Positions 1-9,174 of a stretch of 64,000 nt of DNA are shown here, piece after piece. Each line of letters starts with the position of its first letter. Positions within the stretch are counted from its first letter, which is position 1. The notes beneath the pieces were generated by a model. It did not search any database. It worked only from the letters and a program-made list of their open reading frames with translations, and had not been told where the DNA came from. The stretch is taken from NCBI GenBank assembly GCA_965218875.1, contig OZ244707.1, positions 1,922,001 to 1,986,000 on the forward strand, read 5' to 3'. Source of the stretch: CBDCMJ01 sp965218875 (lineage in GTDB: Bacteria > Chloroflexota > Dehalococcoidia > Lucifugimonadales > UBA3495). The position numbers were made by a program, and so were the translations under genes.

Positions 1-1200
1 GCCAATTTCTTTCGGGAATGGGTTACAATCAAATCTCGGCAGGGGACCCCTCCTGAAGATGCCAGCGCAATACTCGGCAAGGCGAAGGCAATTCTCCAAG
101 AAGCCTTGGAAATGTTGAAAGACAATCACCAGTGGAGGCTCCGAACGTTTATCGCCACTGAGCTCGCGTCAACATTAGGTTCTACAACGATCGATTCCAT
201 AACAACCGGCTCGGCAAAAGCCGAAGTTGAACAAAACTATGCGCAGCTACTCGAAGCAGTCAAAACAGCACGGTCGATGGACTTCAGTTCCTACAATCCA
301 GTTGATGTATTGGTGTGGAGTACGACAGCCCTCGCAAGCTACGAAGGTGTCGACAACAATACGCGCACAGAGGCTATTGTCGATGTGTTGGACGCGCTAG
401 AAACTGTCGACCTAGACCTACTCGATAGTGGAAACCTCGAACGATTTCATCAACGGCGATACGAGGTGGGAGCACTCCTGGGCAATCGGGAGTTAAGCGA
501 GGCAGCTTTCCTGAGCCTTCTTTCTATGGGCTCCGCAGCCGGATTCTATATTCGGGCATGGGAAACCGGTGGGTCGCCAATAGTTTCGCCAAATGGAAAG
601 GTAGTGCAAGACGGACGATATCGGGATGCCTGGAGGTACCTGGAAAACCACCGAGGTCACATCAATCACGACCCAAGGTGCCTCAACCTGCTATTCGACT
701 ATTGGTGGTTGTCAAAAATAGGGCGCCGACCGTTCGACAAAGAACGAGCAGTTCTTCCATTTCAAGAGGAGGATTGGTCGTATGGATTGCAACTAGTCAG
801 AGATCTCAGGGCAGTGCAAAGTCTGAATCGGGGCCTCACCCTCTCATTCTTGGAAGCTCTAGCACTTTTCCACCTTGGACAAATCACACCAGCAATACAG
901 CTATTCCGAGAAATCGAGAACGAATCGTATACCGTATCCAGCCGGCGGCGGATTTCGCGGTCGTTCTTGGCGTCCCAACCAAATGGAAATCCTCGTACTT
1001 TTCGCGGAACCGTCCGATCGGCTGACCCCGGGGGGCGTCGGGGTCAAGTGTTCGTAGAAGAACTAAGGCAACGCATCACGTTCATACCTGCCGATTTCGG
1101 ACGCCCTGAGATTCGGACTGGAGATTCTCTAGGTGAATTCCACATCGCCTTTAACTTTATTGGTCCTATTGCAGATCCGTTAACCCGCGCGAAAGTCTAG
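1..1200 (+). CDS. Helical-repeat protein with C-terminal beta-rich domain, 5' end outside window
   Basis: The frame is open from base 1, so at least 399 residues are visible and the true start lies upstream; the first internal ATG (106) is not convincing as a start. Most of the protein is alpha-helical with TPR-like character, for example the segment around LALFHLGQITPAIQLFREIE. The last 75 residues change to a beta-rich stretch (FRGTVRSADPGGRRGQVFVE...ITFIPADFG) resembling an OB/S1-like nucleic-acid-binding barrel. This arrangement is seen at the C-terminus of some large bacterial NTPase-repeat proteins, so the missing part may hold an NTPase or effector; that is inference. A second gene follows after 15 nt. 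Base composition is visibly AT-richer than the core genes, suggesting transfer. Family not recognised. Confidence 0.6.
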   Translation, partial: ANFFREWVTIKSRQGTPPEDASAILGKAKAILQEALEMLKDNHQWRLRTFIATELASTLGSTTIDSITTGSAKAEVEQNYAQLLEAVKTARSMDFSSYNPVDVLVWSTTALASYEGVDNNTRTEAIVDVLDALETVDLDLLDSGNLERFHQRRYEVGALLGNRELSEAAFLSLLSMGSAAGFYIRAWETGGSPIVSPNGKVVQDGRYRDAWRYLENHRGHINHDPRCLNLLFDYWWLSKIGRRPFDKERAVLPFQEEDWSYGLQLVRDLRAVQSLNRGLTLSFLEALALFHLGQITPAIQLFREIENESYTVSSRRRISRSFLASQPNGNPRTFRGTVRSADPGGRRGQVFVEELRQRITFIPADFGRPEIRTGDSLGEFHIAFNFIGPIADPLTRAKV

Positions 1201-1215
1201 AAACGGGGGCTATTT

Positions 1216-2130
1216 GTGGCCGAACAGGCGATTTCTAGCCTCATGTACCGAGTTGGGGGATTAAAGCAAGAACTTGAGAGGCGTGCTTACAGCCTCATTG
1301 GCGTTCAAGGAATGGCGTTTCAAGAACTGTCTATCCGAAATCCCCGTTTTTCTCCTCCTGAGCTGGGTTTCTACCAAACCGTGACTTGGCTGTACGCTTT
1401 TTATTACGAAGCCGGGCGGATAAGTCTACGATTCATCATCGACCGCCTCCAAACTTACAGTCCTAACCGGCACGGTGATCACCTCCGACACTATGAAGCC
1501 GTCAAGCGGCTGAGAACATACCTCCAACACAACCTAAACCTTGATTCCACACAAGACCTCAAAACCCAACAAATTTGCGAAGAGTGGTTTTCTGATGCTT
1601 GCGGGTCGGCGATCCCAGGTATCGACCAGGAGTGGAACGAATGCTTGGAGCGCATTCTAGGCGAGTCCTCGGCTTTCTTATCTGCAACGATTGAATGTAT
1701 ACGTGCAATAGAACGGGACGATTCCACCAGAGTGATCGTGGAACAGTGGTCGATTCGACTCAGCCAATACCATCCCAAGCAAGAATTTGAAAGTCTAGTA
1801 TCGGTAGTCATTCACGACATCGGCCAGGATTCGCTCGATCCCGCACATATCACGGGTCGTTACTACGACCAATGGAATAGGAACCTTAGATTTCAATCCG
1901 AGGATTACATATTTGAAGAGGATGCGCGCAGGCTAATAGAACAGACTATCCTGAACGAAGGAGAGTTACCTCCTCCAATATCCGGGCGAGACATCATGAG
2001 GAACTTTGGCATACCTCCCGGTCCGGAAATAGGCGATCTACTCCGCAAGGCGAAGGCGTTATATTATGCAGAACCATGCACCGCCGAAAGGCTCATAGCT
2101 CGTCTCAAATGCCTGGAGGCCGACAGCTAA
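1216..2130 (+). CDS. HEPN-like helical protein with CCA-enzyme-tail-like C-terminus
   Basis: A 304-residue protein starting at GTG, 15 nt after the preceding gene and probably co-transcribed with it. Residues 1-130 are helical and contain R100-T-Y-L-Q-H105, an R-x4-H pattern as in HEPN ribonucleases, following long helices rich in aromatic residues (GFYQTVTWLYAFYYEAGR). The C-terminus (about 255-295) reads ISGRDIM..FGIPPGPEIGDLLRKAK, which resembles the short helical module at the end of bacterial tRNA nucleotidyltransferases. No nucleotidyltransferase motif is present. Together this suggests an RNA-directed effector or its partner, but both domain calls rest on short motifs. AT-richer than the core genes. 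Function unknown. Confidence 0.55.
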   Translation: MAEQAISSLMYRVGGLKQELERRAYSLIGVQGMAFQELSIRNPRFSPPELGFYQTVTWLYAFYYEAGRISLRFIIDRLQTYSPNRHGDHLRHYEAVKRLRTYLQHNLNLDSTQDLKTQQICEEWFSDACGSAIPGIDQEWNECLERILGESSAFLSATIECIRAIERDDSTRVIVEQWSIRLSQYHPKQEFESLVSVVIHDIGQDSLDPAHITGRYYDQWNRNLRFQSEDYIFEEDARRLIEQTILNEGELPPPISGRDIMRNFGIPPGPEIGDLLRKAKALYYAEPCTAERLIARLKCLEADS

Positions 2131-2497
2131 CACTCTCGTCACCGTCCCTAACCCCGCCCACCTACTGACGTTGCTGGATTGAGAAGGAGAGAGCGAAATG
2201 GGCGATCCGGGCTTGATCGGGGTCCGGACCACACCTCCCGCCCTATTCAGTAATTGGCTAGTGACACCCTCGTGTATATGTCGAAATCGCCACCCTCAGC
2301 GACCACGACGCGATCCAGCAGGAGCCAGACCGCGTACGGCTTCTTCCTGGACCGTCTCCGCCTCAAGCCTATTAAGCCCGAATCCACTGAAGGACGACCT
2401 TGGGGACAGCCCTTAAAGAAGCCGGAGGGTGCTCCTCTGAATCTGGGATAATGGTTTTGGAACAGAAAACCGCCCGGAAACAGGGAGCACCCAATAG
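2131..2497. other. Intergenic, remnant sequence before IS1380
   Basis: No convincing gene is seen. The segment at about 2376-2390 (aagcccgaatccac) recurs in inverted orientation near 4220-4235 on the far side of the IS1380 remnant, so the two may be flanking or older terminal sequences. The stretch ending at 2497 should contain the left end of IS1380, but I could not match it to a right end. Confidence 0.4.
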
Positions 2498-3988
2498 ATG
2501 CTGCCGCAGAATAATCCCGACCGTATCCGCATCGTCTTTGACGACCACCGCCTAGTGGCCAATGCCGGCCTGCTCCTGCCGACCACCCTCGCCCGGCATC
2601 CCAGCCTGCCCTAACTCGTCGACCATCACCTCGACGTCGGCAGCGCGCCGGGGCGGGCGAACACGAGGGACAAGATGCTGACGCTGGTGGCCTCCGCGCT
2701 GGCTGGGGGCGACTGCATTGACGACGCCGATGTGTTGCGCACCGGGGGGACGGCCTGCACCCTGGGCGGCACGGTCAAGGCGCCATCCACTCTGGGAACC
2801 TTCCTGCGCAGCTTCCGGTGGGGCCACGTCCGCCAACTCGACCGGGTGAGCCGGGAGTTGCTGGCCCAGGCCTGGGCTGCCGGGGCGGGACCCGGCGACG
2901 GGCCGTTGACCATCGACCTGGACTCCACCATCTGCGAGACCTACGGACTGGGCAAGGAGGGAGCGCGCCGCCACGGTTACACCGGCCAGCGGGGCTATCA
3001 CCCGCTGCTGGCCCGGGATTGAACTACTGGGGCCGTCACCGGTGAGGTTCTGATGGCCCGGCTGCGTGAGGGCCGGTCCAACACCGCCCGAGGCGCCGCC
3101 CACTTCCTGCGGGAGACGCTGGGCCGCGTGCGTTATGCCGGGGCCAGGGGTCAACTCACGGTGCGGGCCGACAGCGGCTTCTACACCCATGGCGTCGTCG
3201 CCGTCTGCCGCAAGATGAGTGTCCGCTTCTCCATCACCATCCGCCAGCACAAAAGCCTGCGGAACCTGATCGAGGCGATTCCCGATGCAGACTGGACGCC
3301 GGTCCCCTACTGGATGGACGGCGCCGCCGATGTGGCGCAGACCACCTACAGAGCTTGTCTCAGAAGTATTTTGGCTAACGAATATCGTACTCTTGAGAGG
3401 TCATAGGTGAGTAAATGAACTATCAGTCACAATAATCCGTCCAGCCAATCCTCGCTTGCTCCGATTATCGTGAGGAGCTTCGACTTCTGAGACAAGCTCT
3501 ACACCCCCTTCCGGACTGAGCCCGGCGCCGCACCGGTGCGGCTCATCGTCCGGCGGGTGAAGCCCACGCCCGGTTCCCAACCGGCCCTCTTCGTCACCTG
3601 CAGCTATCACGGCTTCATCACCGACCGGGACGGAGAGACCCTGGAACTGGAGGCCGACCACCGCCGCCACGCCGAGATGGAGAACGCCACTGGAGACCTC
3701 AAGTACGGCGTCGGTCTGAACCACATGCCGTCCGGCCGCTTCGCCGCCAACGGCGCTTGGCTGGCGGTACAGGTGATGGCCCACAACTTGGCCCGCTGGA
3801 CGGCGCGCATCGCTCTGGGCGAGCCGACGGCAACCACCAAGACCATCAGGCGACGCTTCTTCTCCCTGGCCGGACGCATCACCCGCAAGGCCCGCCGCCC
3901 CACCCTGCATCTGCCCCAAGGCTGGCCTTGGGAAACCCGGTTCGGTCGCGCCCTGGCACGGCTGCGAGCCATCCCACTCCCAGCCTGA
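2498..3988 (+). pseudogene. IS1380-family transposase, three-fold inactivated
   Basis: Reading frame 2 gives a near full-length IS1380 DDE transposase (446 codons after removing an insertion). Landmarks are LTIDLDSTICETYG, VRADSGFYTH and, near the end, ENATGDLKYGVGLNHMPSGRFA. It is broken by TAA at 2612-2614 (codon 39), by TGA at 3020-3022, and by a 151-bp inverted-repeat element at 3350-3500. The insertion plus a 2-bp target duplication is 153 nt, so it keeps the frame but brings its own stop. The start is the ATG at 2498, which gives the usual N-terminus. The element is therefore dead in cis; matching terminal inverted repeats could not be assigned. Confidence 0.88.
3350..3500. mobile_element. 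151-bp MITE inside the IS1380 transposase
   Basis: The segment is bounded by perfect 18-bp inverted repeats: agagcttgtctcagaagt at 3350-3367 and its reverse complement at 3483-3500. The interior has no coding capacity. The coding sequence of IS1380 resumes exactly afterwards (ACC ACC TAC | ACC CCC TTC), and the flanks are compatible with a TA target duplication, as for IS5 (IS427 group) or IS630-type elements. No full-length parent with these ends is in the window. Confidence 0.85.
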
Positions 3989-4333
3989 CGGCGCTATCCG
4001 CAACCGACCCAACGCCTCCAAACTCGCGTCCGCCCGGTCCGCGAGTGCATCCTGCTGCGTCCGATCTCACTATCACGTGATTCCCAGCCTCCATAGACCG
4101 CTCTCGAGGCCCGGTGCGGCTATTGAAAACCCTCCGCCGTGTCACATAGGTCCCAATGGAGCCCAGGCTTTCTCCCTTGTAGGCTCCCTCATCCCAATTC
4201 GCCCAGCCTTCACGCCTCCCATCGGTGGATTCGGGCTTAGGTTGGTTCAGACCGGCCTCCAGCAGACCGACTTCCCGACCCTCTGCTGGTTTGAAACAGA
4301 TAGGCTCAGGATGGGCGGTGTCGTGCGCCATAC

Positions 4334-4381
4334 CCAACACACGTTAGGAATACCGCTTTTGGTATTCCCGGGTTGTGTTGG
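4334..4381. repeat. Hairpin upstream of LRR lipoprotein gene (1)
   Basis: Arms ccaacaca and tgtgttgg, then an internal mismatch of about 5 nt, then inner arms ggaatacc and ggtattcc with a short gcttt loop. It may be a rho-independent-like or regulatory structure, or a small palindromic mobile repeat; no T-run follows. Confidence 0.6.
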
Positions 4382-4440
4382 CTATTGCGCATGGGGCACC
4401 CGCTCATCCCTGCGGAAGCCGACATACCAACACATATTTG

Positions 4441-4486
4441 GGAGTCGCGAAACGGGTGTCTCAGCATTGACACCCATAGCGACTCC
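4441..4486. repeat. Hairpin upstream of LRR lipoprotein gene (2)
   Basis: Left arm ggagtcgc..gggtgtc pairs with gacaccc..gcgactcc around the loop tcagcatt. It ends 9 nt before the annotated start of the LRR gene, so it would lie in or next to its leader. Confidence 0.65.
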
Positions 4487-4494
4487 GCTATAGG

Positions 4495-5886
4495 ATGCGT
4501 ATGAATCTGTGGATATATGGTGCTAGTCAAGACTGGGAGAGAAGGAAAATTACCCGTACACGCACGACGAGATATGTGACCCTGTTGAGCGTTGTCCTTG
4601 CGCTGGCCCTTACGGCAGCGCTCGCGGCCTGCGGCTCTGATGAGCCGTCCGGCGGGACAGGCCCCGACCGGACCGCGTCCACGCCAGGATCAGGGCAACT
4701 GGTCGACACGCGCCGCGACGCGACCACTGCCACCGTCGCGACTGCGACAGCGCCGCCCGCGGCCTCCGGCTCCGTCGAAACGGACCGGGAAGCCCTGGTT
4801 GCCCTCTACAACGCAACGGACGGTGAGAACTGGGGTGAAAGCGACAACTGGCTGAGCGACGCGCCCCTCGGCGAATGGGAGGGCGTCACCACTGACTACG
4901 ACGACGGGCGTGTTACAGAGCTGCGCCTCTTCTACAACGCCTTGAGCGGGGAGATACCGGCGGAGTTGGGCAGCCTCTCCAACCTGACAGAGTTGCAGCT
5001 CGGCCGCAACGCCTTGAGCGGGGAGATACCTGCGGAGCTGGGCAGCCTCTCCAACCTGACAGAGCTGATCCTCGCCCTCAACGAGTTGAGCGGGGAGATA
5101 CCTGCGGAGCTGGGCAGCCTCTCCAACCTGACAGAGCTGGCCATCAGCGGCAACGCCTTGAGCGGGGAGATACCGGCGGAGTTGGGCAGCCTCTCCAACC
5201 TGACAAGTCTGACCATCAGCGGCAACGCCTTGAGCGGGGAGATACCGGCAGAGTTGGGCAACCTCTCCAACCTTTACTTTCTGGGCCTCAACGAGAACGA
5301 GTTGAGCGGGGAGATACCTGCGGAGCTGGGCAGCCTCTCCAACCTGGAGGTACTGGCCCTCCCCGAGAACGAGTTGAGCGGGGAGATACCTGCGGAGCTG
5401 GGCAGCCTCTCCAACCTGGAGACACTGAACCTCAGCGACAACAACTTGAGCGGGGAGCTGCCGCCGGAGCTGGGCAGCCTCTCCAACCTGGAAGATTTGG
5501 ACCTCAGCGTCAACGCCTTGAGCGGGGAGATACCGGCGTGGTTGGGCAGCCTCTCCATCCTGAGAGAGTTGGACCTCAGCGAGAACGACTGGAGCGGGGA
5601 GATACCGCCGGAGCTGGGCAGCCTCAGGCTGAGAGGGCTGCACCTCAACGACAACGGCTTGAGCGGGGAGATACCGGCGGAGCTGGGCAGACCGGGCAGC
5701 CTCCTGACAAGGCTGGACCTCTCCGGCAACGACTTGAGCGGGGAGATACCGCCGGAGCTGGGCAGCCTCTCCGACCTGAGAAAGTTGGACCTCAGCGAGA
5801 ACGACTTGAGCGGGTGCGTGCCAAGCAGCTGGGAAGACCAGTTGGACTTTTACTTCTCTGATCTTGGCGACCTGTCCTTCTGCTGA
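4495..5886 (+). CDS. Leucine-rich-repeat lipoprotein
   Basis: A 463-residue protein. Residues about 26-46 form a lipoprotein signal ending in the lipobox LAAC, so Cys46 is the predicted lipidation site; the 25 residues before it are longer than usual and the true start may be further in. A Thr/Ala/Pro-rich linker (50-95) is followed by an N-cap typical of plant-type LRRs (DREALVALYNATDGENW..SDNWLSDAPLGEWEGV). About 13-14 repeats of 24 residues follow, consensus LSGEIPAELGSLSNLTEL. The C-cap LSGCVPSSW...DLSFC offers a cysteine pair for a disulphide. The family is exposed on the cell surface and binds proteins or ligands; the ligand here is unknown. The gene stands alone, preceded by two hairpins. 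Confidence 0.9.
   Translation: MRMNLWIYGASQDWERRKITRTRTTRYVTLLSVVLALALTAALAACGSDEPSGGTGPDRTASTPGSGQLVDTRRDATTATVATATAPPAASGSVETDREALVALYNATDGENWGESDNWLSDAPLGEWEGVTTDYDDGRVTELRLFYNALSGEIPAELGSLSNLTELQLGRNALSGEIPAELGSLSNLTELILALNELSGEIPAELGSLSNLTELAISGNALSGEIPAELGSLSNLTSLTISGNALSGEIPAELGNLSNLYFLGLNENELSGEIPAELGSLSNLEVLALPENELSGEIPAELGSLSNLETLNLSDNNLSGELPPELGSLSNLEDLDLSVNALSGEIPAWLGSLSILRELDLSENDWSGEIPPELGSLRLRGLHLNDNGLSGEIPAELGRPGSLLTRLDLSGNDLSGEIPPELGSLSDLRKLDLSENDLSGCVPSSWEDQLDFYFSDLGDLSFC
4927..5820 (+). repeat. 72-bp tandem coding repeats in LRR gene
   Basis: Near-identical 72-bp units each encode one LRR; the segment ttgagcggggagatacc recurs in most units. Low divergence implies recent expansion or gene conversion, and the region is prone to length change by slippage. 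Confidence 0.85.
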
Positions 5887-6481
5887 AGCCCCGCGCCCTC
5901 AGCCGGGGACGGACAGCATATCGCCCGGAAGGCGTCCCGGCGCGTGTTGACTATGGCGCATAGCGCTGCCGAGAAACGGGTATCAGCCTCTCCCTTCGTC
6001 GGCCTCCCGGTCGACGGCAGTTTGACCGCTCCGGCGCATGCTGACGCCCTTGACCGCCAGACCTTCAGCCAACGTTGAAGGGTGGAGGCTAGGTCCAGAG
6101 CGAGTCTCCTCTTATTGGCTTCAATGCCCGCCGCTTCCCCAGATGGACCATCTGACGCAGAAGAGGGCGAACGAAGAAGAGGAATCAATACCCCACCGGA
6201 AAATGGGCAACAAAAATGCCTATGCTTAGACGAGCAGTGGGAGGATACCGCATCGAATCGTGGTGTCCTCCCAATGTGTCTTCTGGCCTAGCGCCCCGCG
6301 CCGACCGGCTCCGCCTCCCGCTCCTGCTCAAGGGCGAGCGCCCACTCGAACAGGGACGCGGCTGCGGACCTTGGACTTGACCAGCTCCTCGGCCATAGCC
6401 TGCCCCGGCGGAGGCCGGGGAACTCCGCCCAGAAGAACGGCGTCCGCTGCCTTCCCCCACACCGGCACTGCCATGTGACGG
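5887..6481. other. Intergenic, nothing recognised
   Basis: About 600 bp without a supported gene, RNA or repeat. The reading frames on both strands lack family features. Confidence 0.4.
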
Positions 6482-6517
6482 ATGCACAGCGCCCCCCTCT
6501 TTTGCTACGCTCGACAC

Positions 6518-8225
6518 ATGGCACCTTCCGACCAACGGCTACTCGATTCCCTCAGCCGGATGCCGTTCATCGACTCGGCGGAGTTGTCGCGCGTCCTCGT
6601 TGAGCCTCACGCGACCGTCCACCGAGCACTGTCCGACCTGCTGGCCGACGGCATAGCTGGGCGTGTGAGCCACGGCACCGCCCACCTGCCTTCTAGCCAG
6701 AGATACTACCTGACGGCAAAGGGCATCGGCGAAGCCGCCCAGGTGCTCGGCTTTGCGACGCCCTCGGACTTCGTGCGAGCCTACCCGGTGTCCAGCGAGT
6801 GGCTGGCGCTGCTCATCCGCCGGATGGACGCGGTGGCTGCCATCTACCGTCTTGCCGCGTCACTCTCCCCCGGGATCGACAGCCTCCGGTCACACGTGGA
6901 GTTCCACCGCAGGAGCCGCTTCGACGCCACGATCACTCTCCACGACGGCCGCAGCTTCGGCGTGGCCTGGCCCTGGCCCTGCGGCGCCGGTCTCTCTACG
7001 ACCGGCTGCGGGCCATAGCGGAGTACGACTACGCCCGCCGCCCCGACACCATCCTGATCCTGACGCCCAGCGTCTGGGAGGAGAGACTGACGGGGAGATT
7101 CTGTGAGCACATCTATCTCAGGGACTTCTTCATTGCCGTGGAGTCCAGGAAGGTTCTCGAAAGACAGAACCGCCGCGTGTGGCAGCAGACTACGGGGCTG
7201 TTCAGGAGCACGTATCACACCCTGGATCACGTGAGATCCCAAGGCAGCCCCGCGGAGGCCCTTCACCGAGTCGCCGGAGCGGAAGCGGGCCTCGCTGCGC
7301 CGTCCCGAGCGGATGGCGCAGGCTTCGCCGACCTTCGGCCTCACGCCGTCGGAGAAGCGGACGCTGGACCTCGTGACCGACCACCCGATGATCCCCCGTG
7401 AGCACCTGGCCCTCTGGCTCGGCGTCTCCGAGGGTCGAGTCAGCCAGATGATGCGCAGCCTCGTCGATACCTGGGGCCTCATCGAGCGTCACGGCAAACG
7501 CGGCAATGTTTGTTACACACTGTCCGCCGAGGGCATACGCTACATCACCCACCGGGACCGCTCCCAACTCCCCACGACGCGGGGCATCTGGAGCACGACC
7601 CTCACCACAGACAGACAGGGCCGCAGGCGTCACCTGGGCCACCGCATCGAGACGTGGGCGCACCAGACGAAGCACGCAGACGGCATCACGTGGTTCCTGT
7701 CGAAGCTTCAGGCCGAGGCCAGGGAAGATTCGTCGAGTGAACTCCAGTGGTCCGTCCCCACCGCCAGGGCCGACCGGGCCTACAACTGGGGCGATTCGGC
7801 CATCGCACCCGACGCCGTGGGCCACCTGGTCGCAGGGGGCCTTCACGTGCCGTTCTACCTTGAGCACGAGCTTCGCACCCGCCACCCCAGGGGAGTCATC
7901 GCCTGCCTGAGCCGCTATGAAAGCTACTACCTGGTCCAATGAGCATAAGGACGAACAGCCGCCGTTCCCAACGACGCTGTTCGTCGTGGACACAGAGGAG
8001 GTCGAGAACACCTACGTGCGCACCGCCACCCGCATGACCTTGATGTCGCTGCCCATCCTCGTGTCCTGCATCCCCGTTCTGTGCACCACAGGGATACTGG
8101 GAAGGTCATGGCGTCCACTGTGGGAACCGGACTCCCCCCGACTGGCTTTGTCCGGGCTGAGCGCCTACCAGTGGGACTCACTCTACCACCGGATGCGTCA
8201 TCGGCCTGTAGGGGGGAATAGATAG
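6518..8225 (+). pseudogene. Replication-relaxation family protein, frameshifted
   Basis: Three overlapping frames together give one protein of the replication-relaxation family, plasmid/ICE DNA-binding proteins with two winged-helix halves. The first part (6518 to about 6980) has the N-terminal wHTH (QRLLDSLSRMPFIDSAELSRVL...) and RYYLTAKGIGE. The frame then shifts and continues as SLYDRLRAI...ILILTPS (about 6985-7290), shifts back to LTPSEKRTLDLVTDHPMIPREHLALWLGVSEGRVSQMMRSL (7313-7942), and shifts again to FVVDTEEVENTYVRTA (to 8225). At least three frameshifts make it non-functional. It is a trace of an integrated plasmid or conjugative element; no partner genes remain nearby. Confidence 0.75.
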
Positions 8226-8390
8226 CGCCGATGCGTCGCTATCTGCCCTCTATACTGTCTGGGGGGTGCAAATTGGTACATCTTGTCCTGTGGGTGTTGA
8301 TTTCCAGAGTCATCGACCCAGCGATTTACACGGTCATTGACCCACCCTGGGGCATGGTGATCTGAGTATTATCTGGTTGTGGTGTTCCGG

Positions 8391-9164
8391 TCAATCACCT
8401 CCTTCCCGGCCTGCGCCCAGCAGCGCGCGATGGGGAGATTGACGTTCACGGTAGCTGGTGCCCTCGATGACGATCTGGTAGCTGGCGTTGGCCAGCCGGT
8501 CCAGGGCGCTATTGCCCAGAATGGGGTCGTCAAAGAGGCTCAGCCACTCGTCCACGGCCCGGTTGCTGGTGATGACGAAGCTGGAGGACCGGTGCCGGTT
8601 GAGGATGAGCTCGTAAAGGTCGGCGGACTGCTGGGCAGTGAGCCGGTGCAGGCCCAGATCGTCCAGAATGAGCAGGTCGGGGGACAAGAAGGACCGGAAG
8701 GTCCGCTCCACGGAGTTGTCCACCCTGGCTTGGGACATGGCCTTGAAGAAGTCGTCGGCGTGGCTGAAGCACACGGTGTGGCCGGCGCGGATAGCAGCAT
8801 AGCCCAGCGCCTGAGCCAGGAAGCTCTTGCCGACACCGGCCGGTCCCGCCAGCAGTACGTGCTCGTGCTTGTCCAGGAATTCCAGGGAGAAGGCGGCGTC
8901 CAGCCGCCGCCGGTCCATGATGATTGACGCCGACCAGTCGAAGTCCTCCAGCCGGCAGGTCTCCTCGAAACCGGCGCTCTGCATCCGGAGCTCGGTGCGC
9001 CGGTGGGCGCGGCGGTTGATCTCGTCGCTGAGAATGATCTCCAGGAAAGAGGCATAGTCCAGTTGCTCCCTGCGGGCCAGGGCGATGCGCTCGGTCAGAG
9101 TGGCGGCCATGGGACCCAGCTGGAGACGCTTGAGCAAAGGCGTGAGATCGGTTGCGCGGGTCAT
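8391..9164 (-). CDS. istB: IS21 helper ATPase IstB
   Basis: A 257-residue AAA+ helper of IS21 transposition, related to DnaC, which multimerises on DNA and stimulates IstA. The Walker A motif is LLAGPAGVGKSFLAQAL, Walker B is LLILDDLG, and sensor-like residues lie in FVITSNR. The start at 9164 (ATG) is chosen because it gives the standard N-terminus MTRATDLTPLLKRLQLG and has a GAGGAG ribosome-binding site; longer readings upstream are not IstB-like. istA ends 10 nt upstream, the usual istAB arrangement. It appears intact. Confidence 0.93.
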   Translation of the reverse strand: MTRATDLTPLLKRLQLGPMAATLTERIALARREQLDYASFLEIILSDEINRRAHRRTELRMQSAGFEETCRLEDFDWSASIIMDRRRLDAAFSLEFLDKHEHVLLAGPAGVGKSFLAQALGYAAIRAGHTVCFSHADDFFKAMSQARVDNSVERTFRSFLSPDLLILDDLGLHRLTAQQSADLYELILNRHRSSSFVITSNRAVDEWLSLFDDPILGNSALDRLANASYQIVIEGTSYRERQSPHRALLGAGREGGD

Positions 9165-9174
9165 GGCAGTCTCC

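Larger units (their letters stand above)
3989..4494. other. Intergenic region after IS1380, with two hairpins
   Basis: No gene is seen. The first part should include the right end of IS1380. The distal part holds two large hairpins (4334-4381 and 4441-4486) just upstream of the leucine-rich-repeat gene; each is preceded by a similar CATACC(C)AACACA string. Confidence 0.5.

Noticed and set aside
2198..2451. Short plus-strand ORFs before IS1380
   Set aside because: Proline/serine/arginine-rich frames without family features, overlapping each other.
4690..5643. Long minus-strand reading frame across the LRR gene
   Set aside because: It is the mirror of the 72-bp repeats; its protein is a low-complexity repeat and the plus-strand LRR protein is clearly real.
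6185..6535. Minus-strand ORF upstream of the replication-relaxation relic
   Set aside because: Low-complexity Gly/Arg/Ser composition and no ribosome-binding site.
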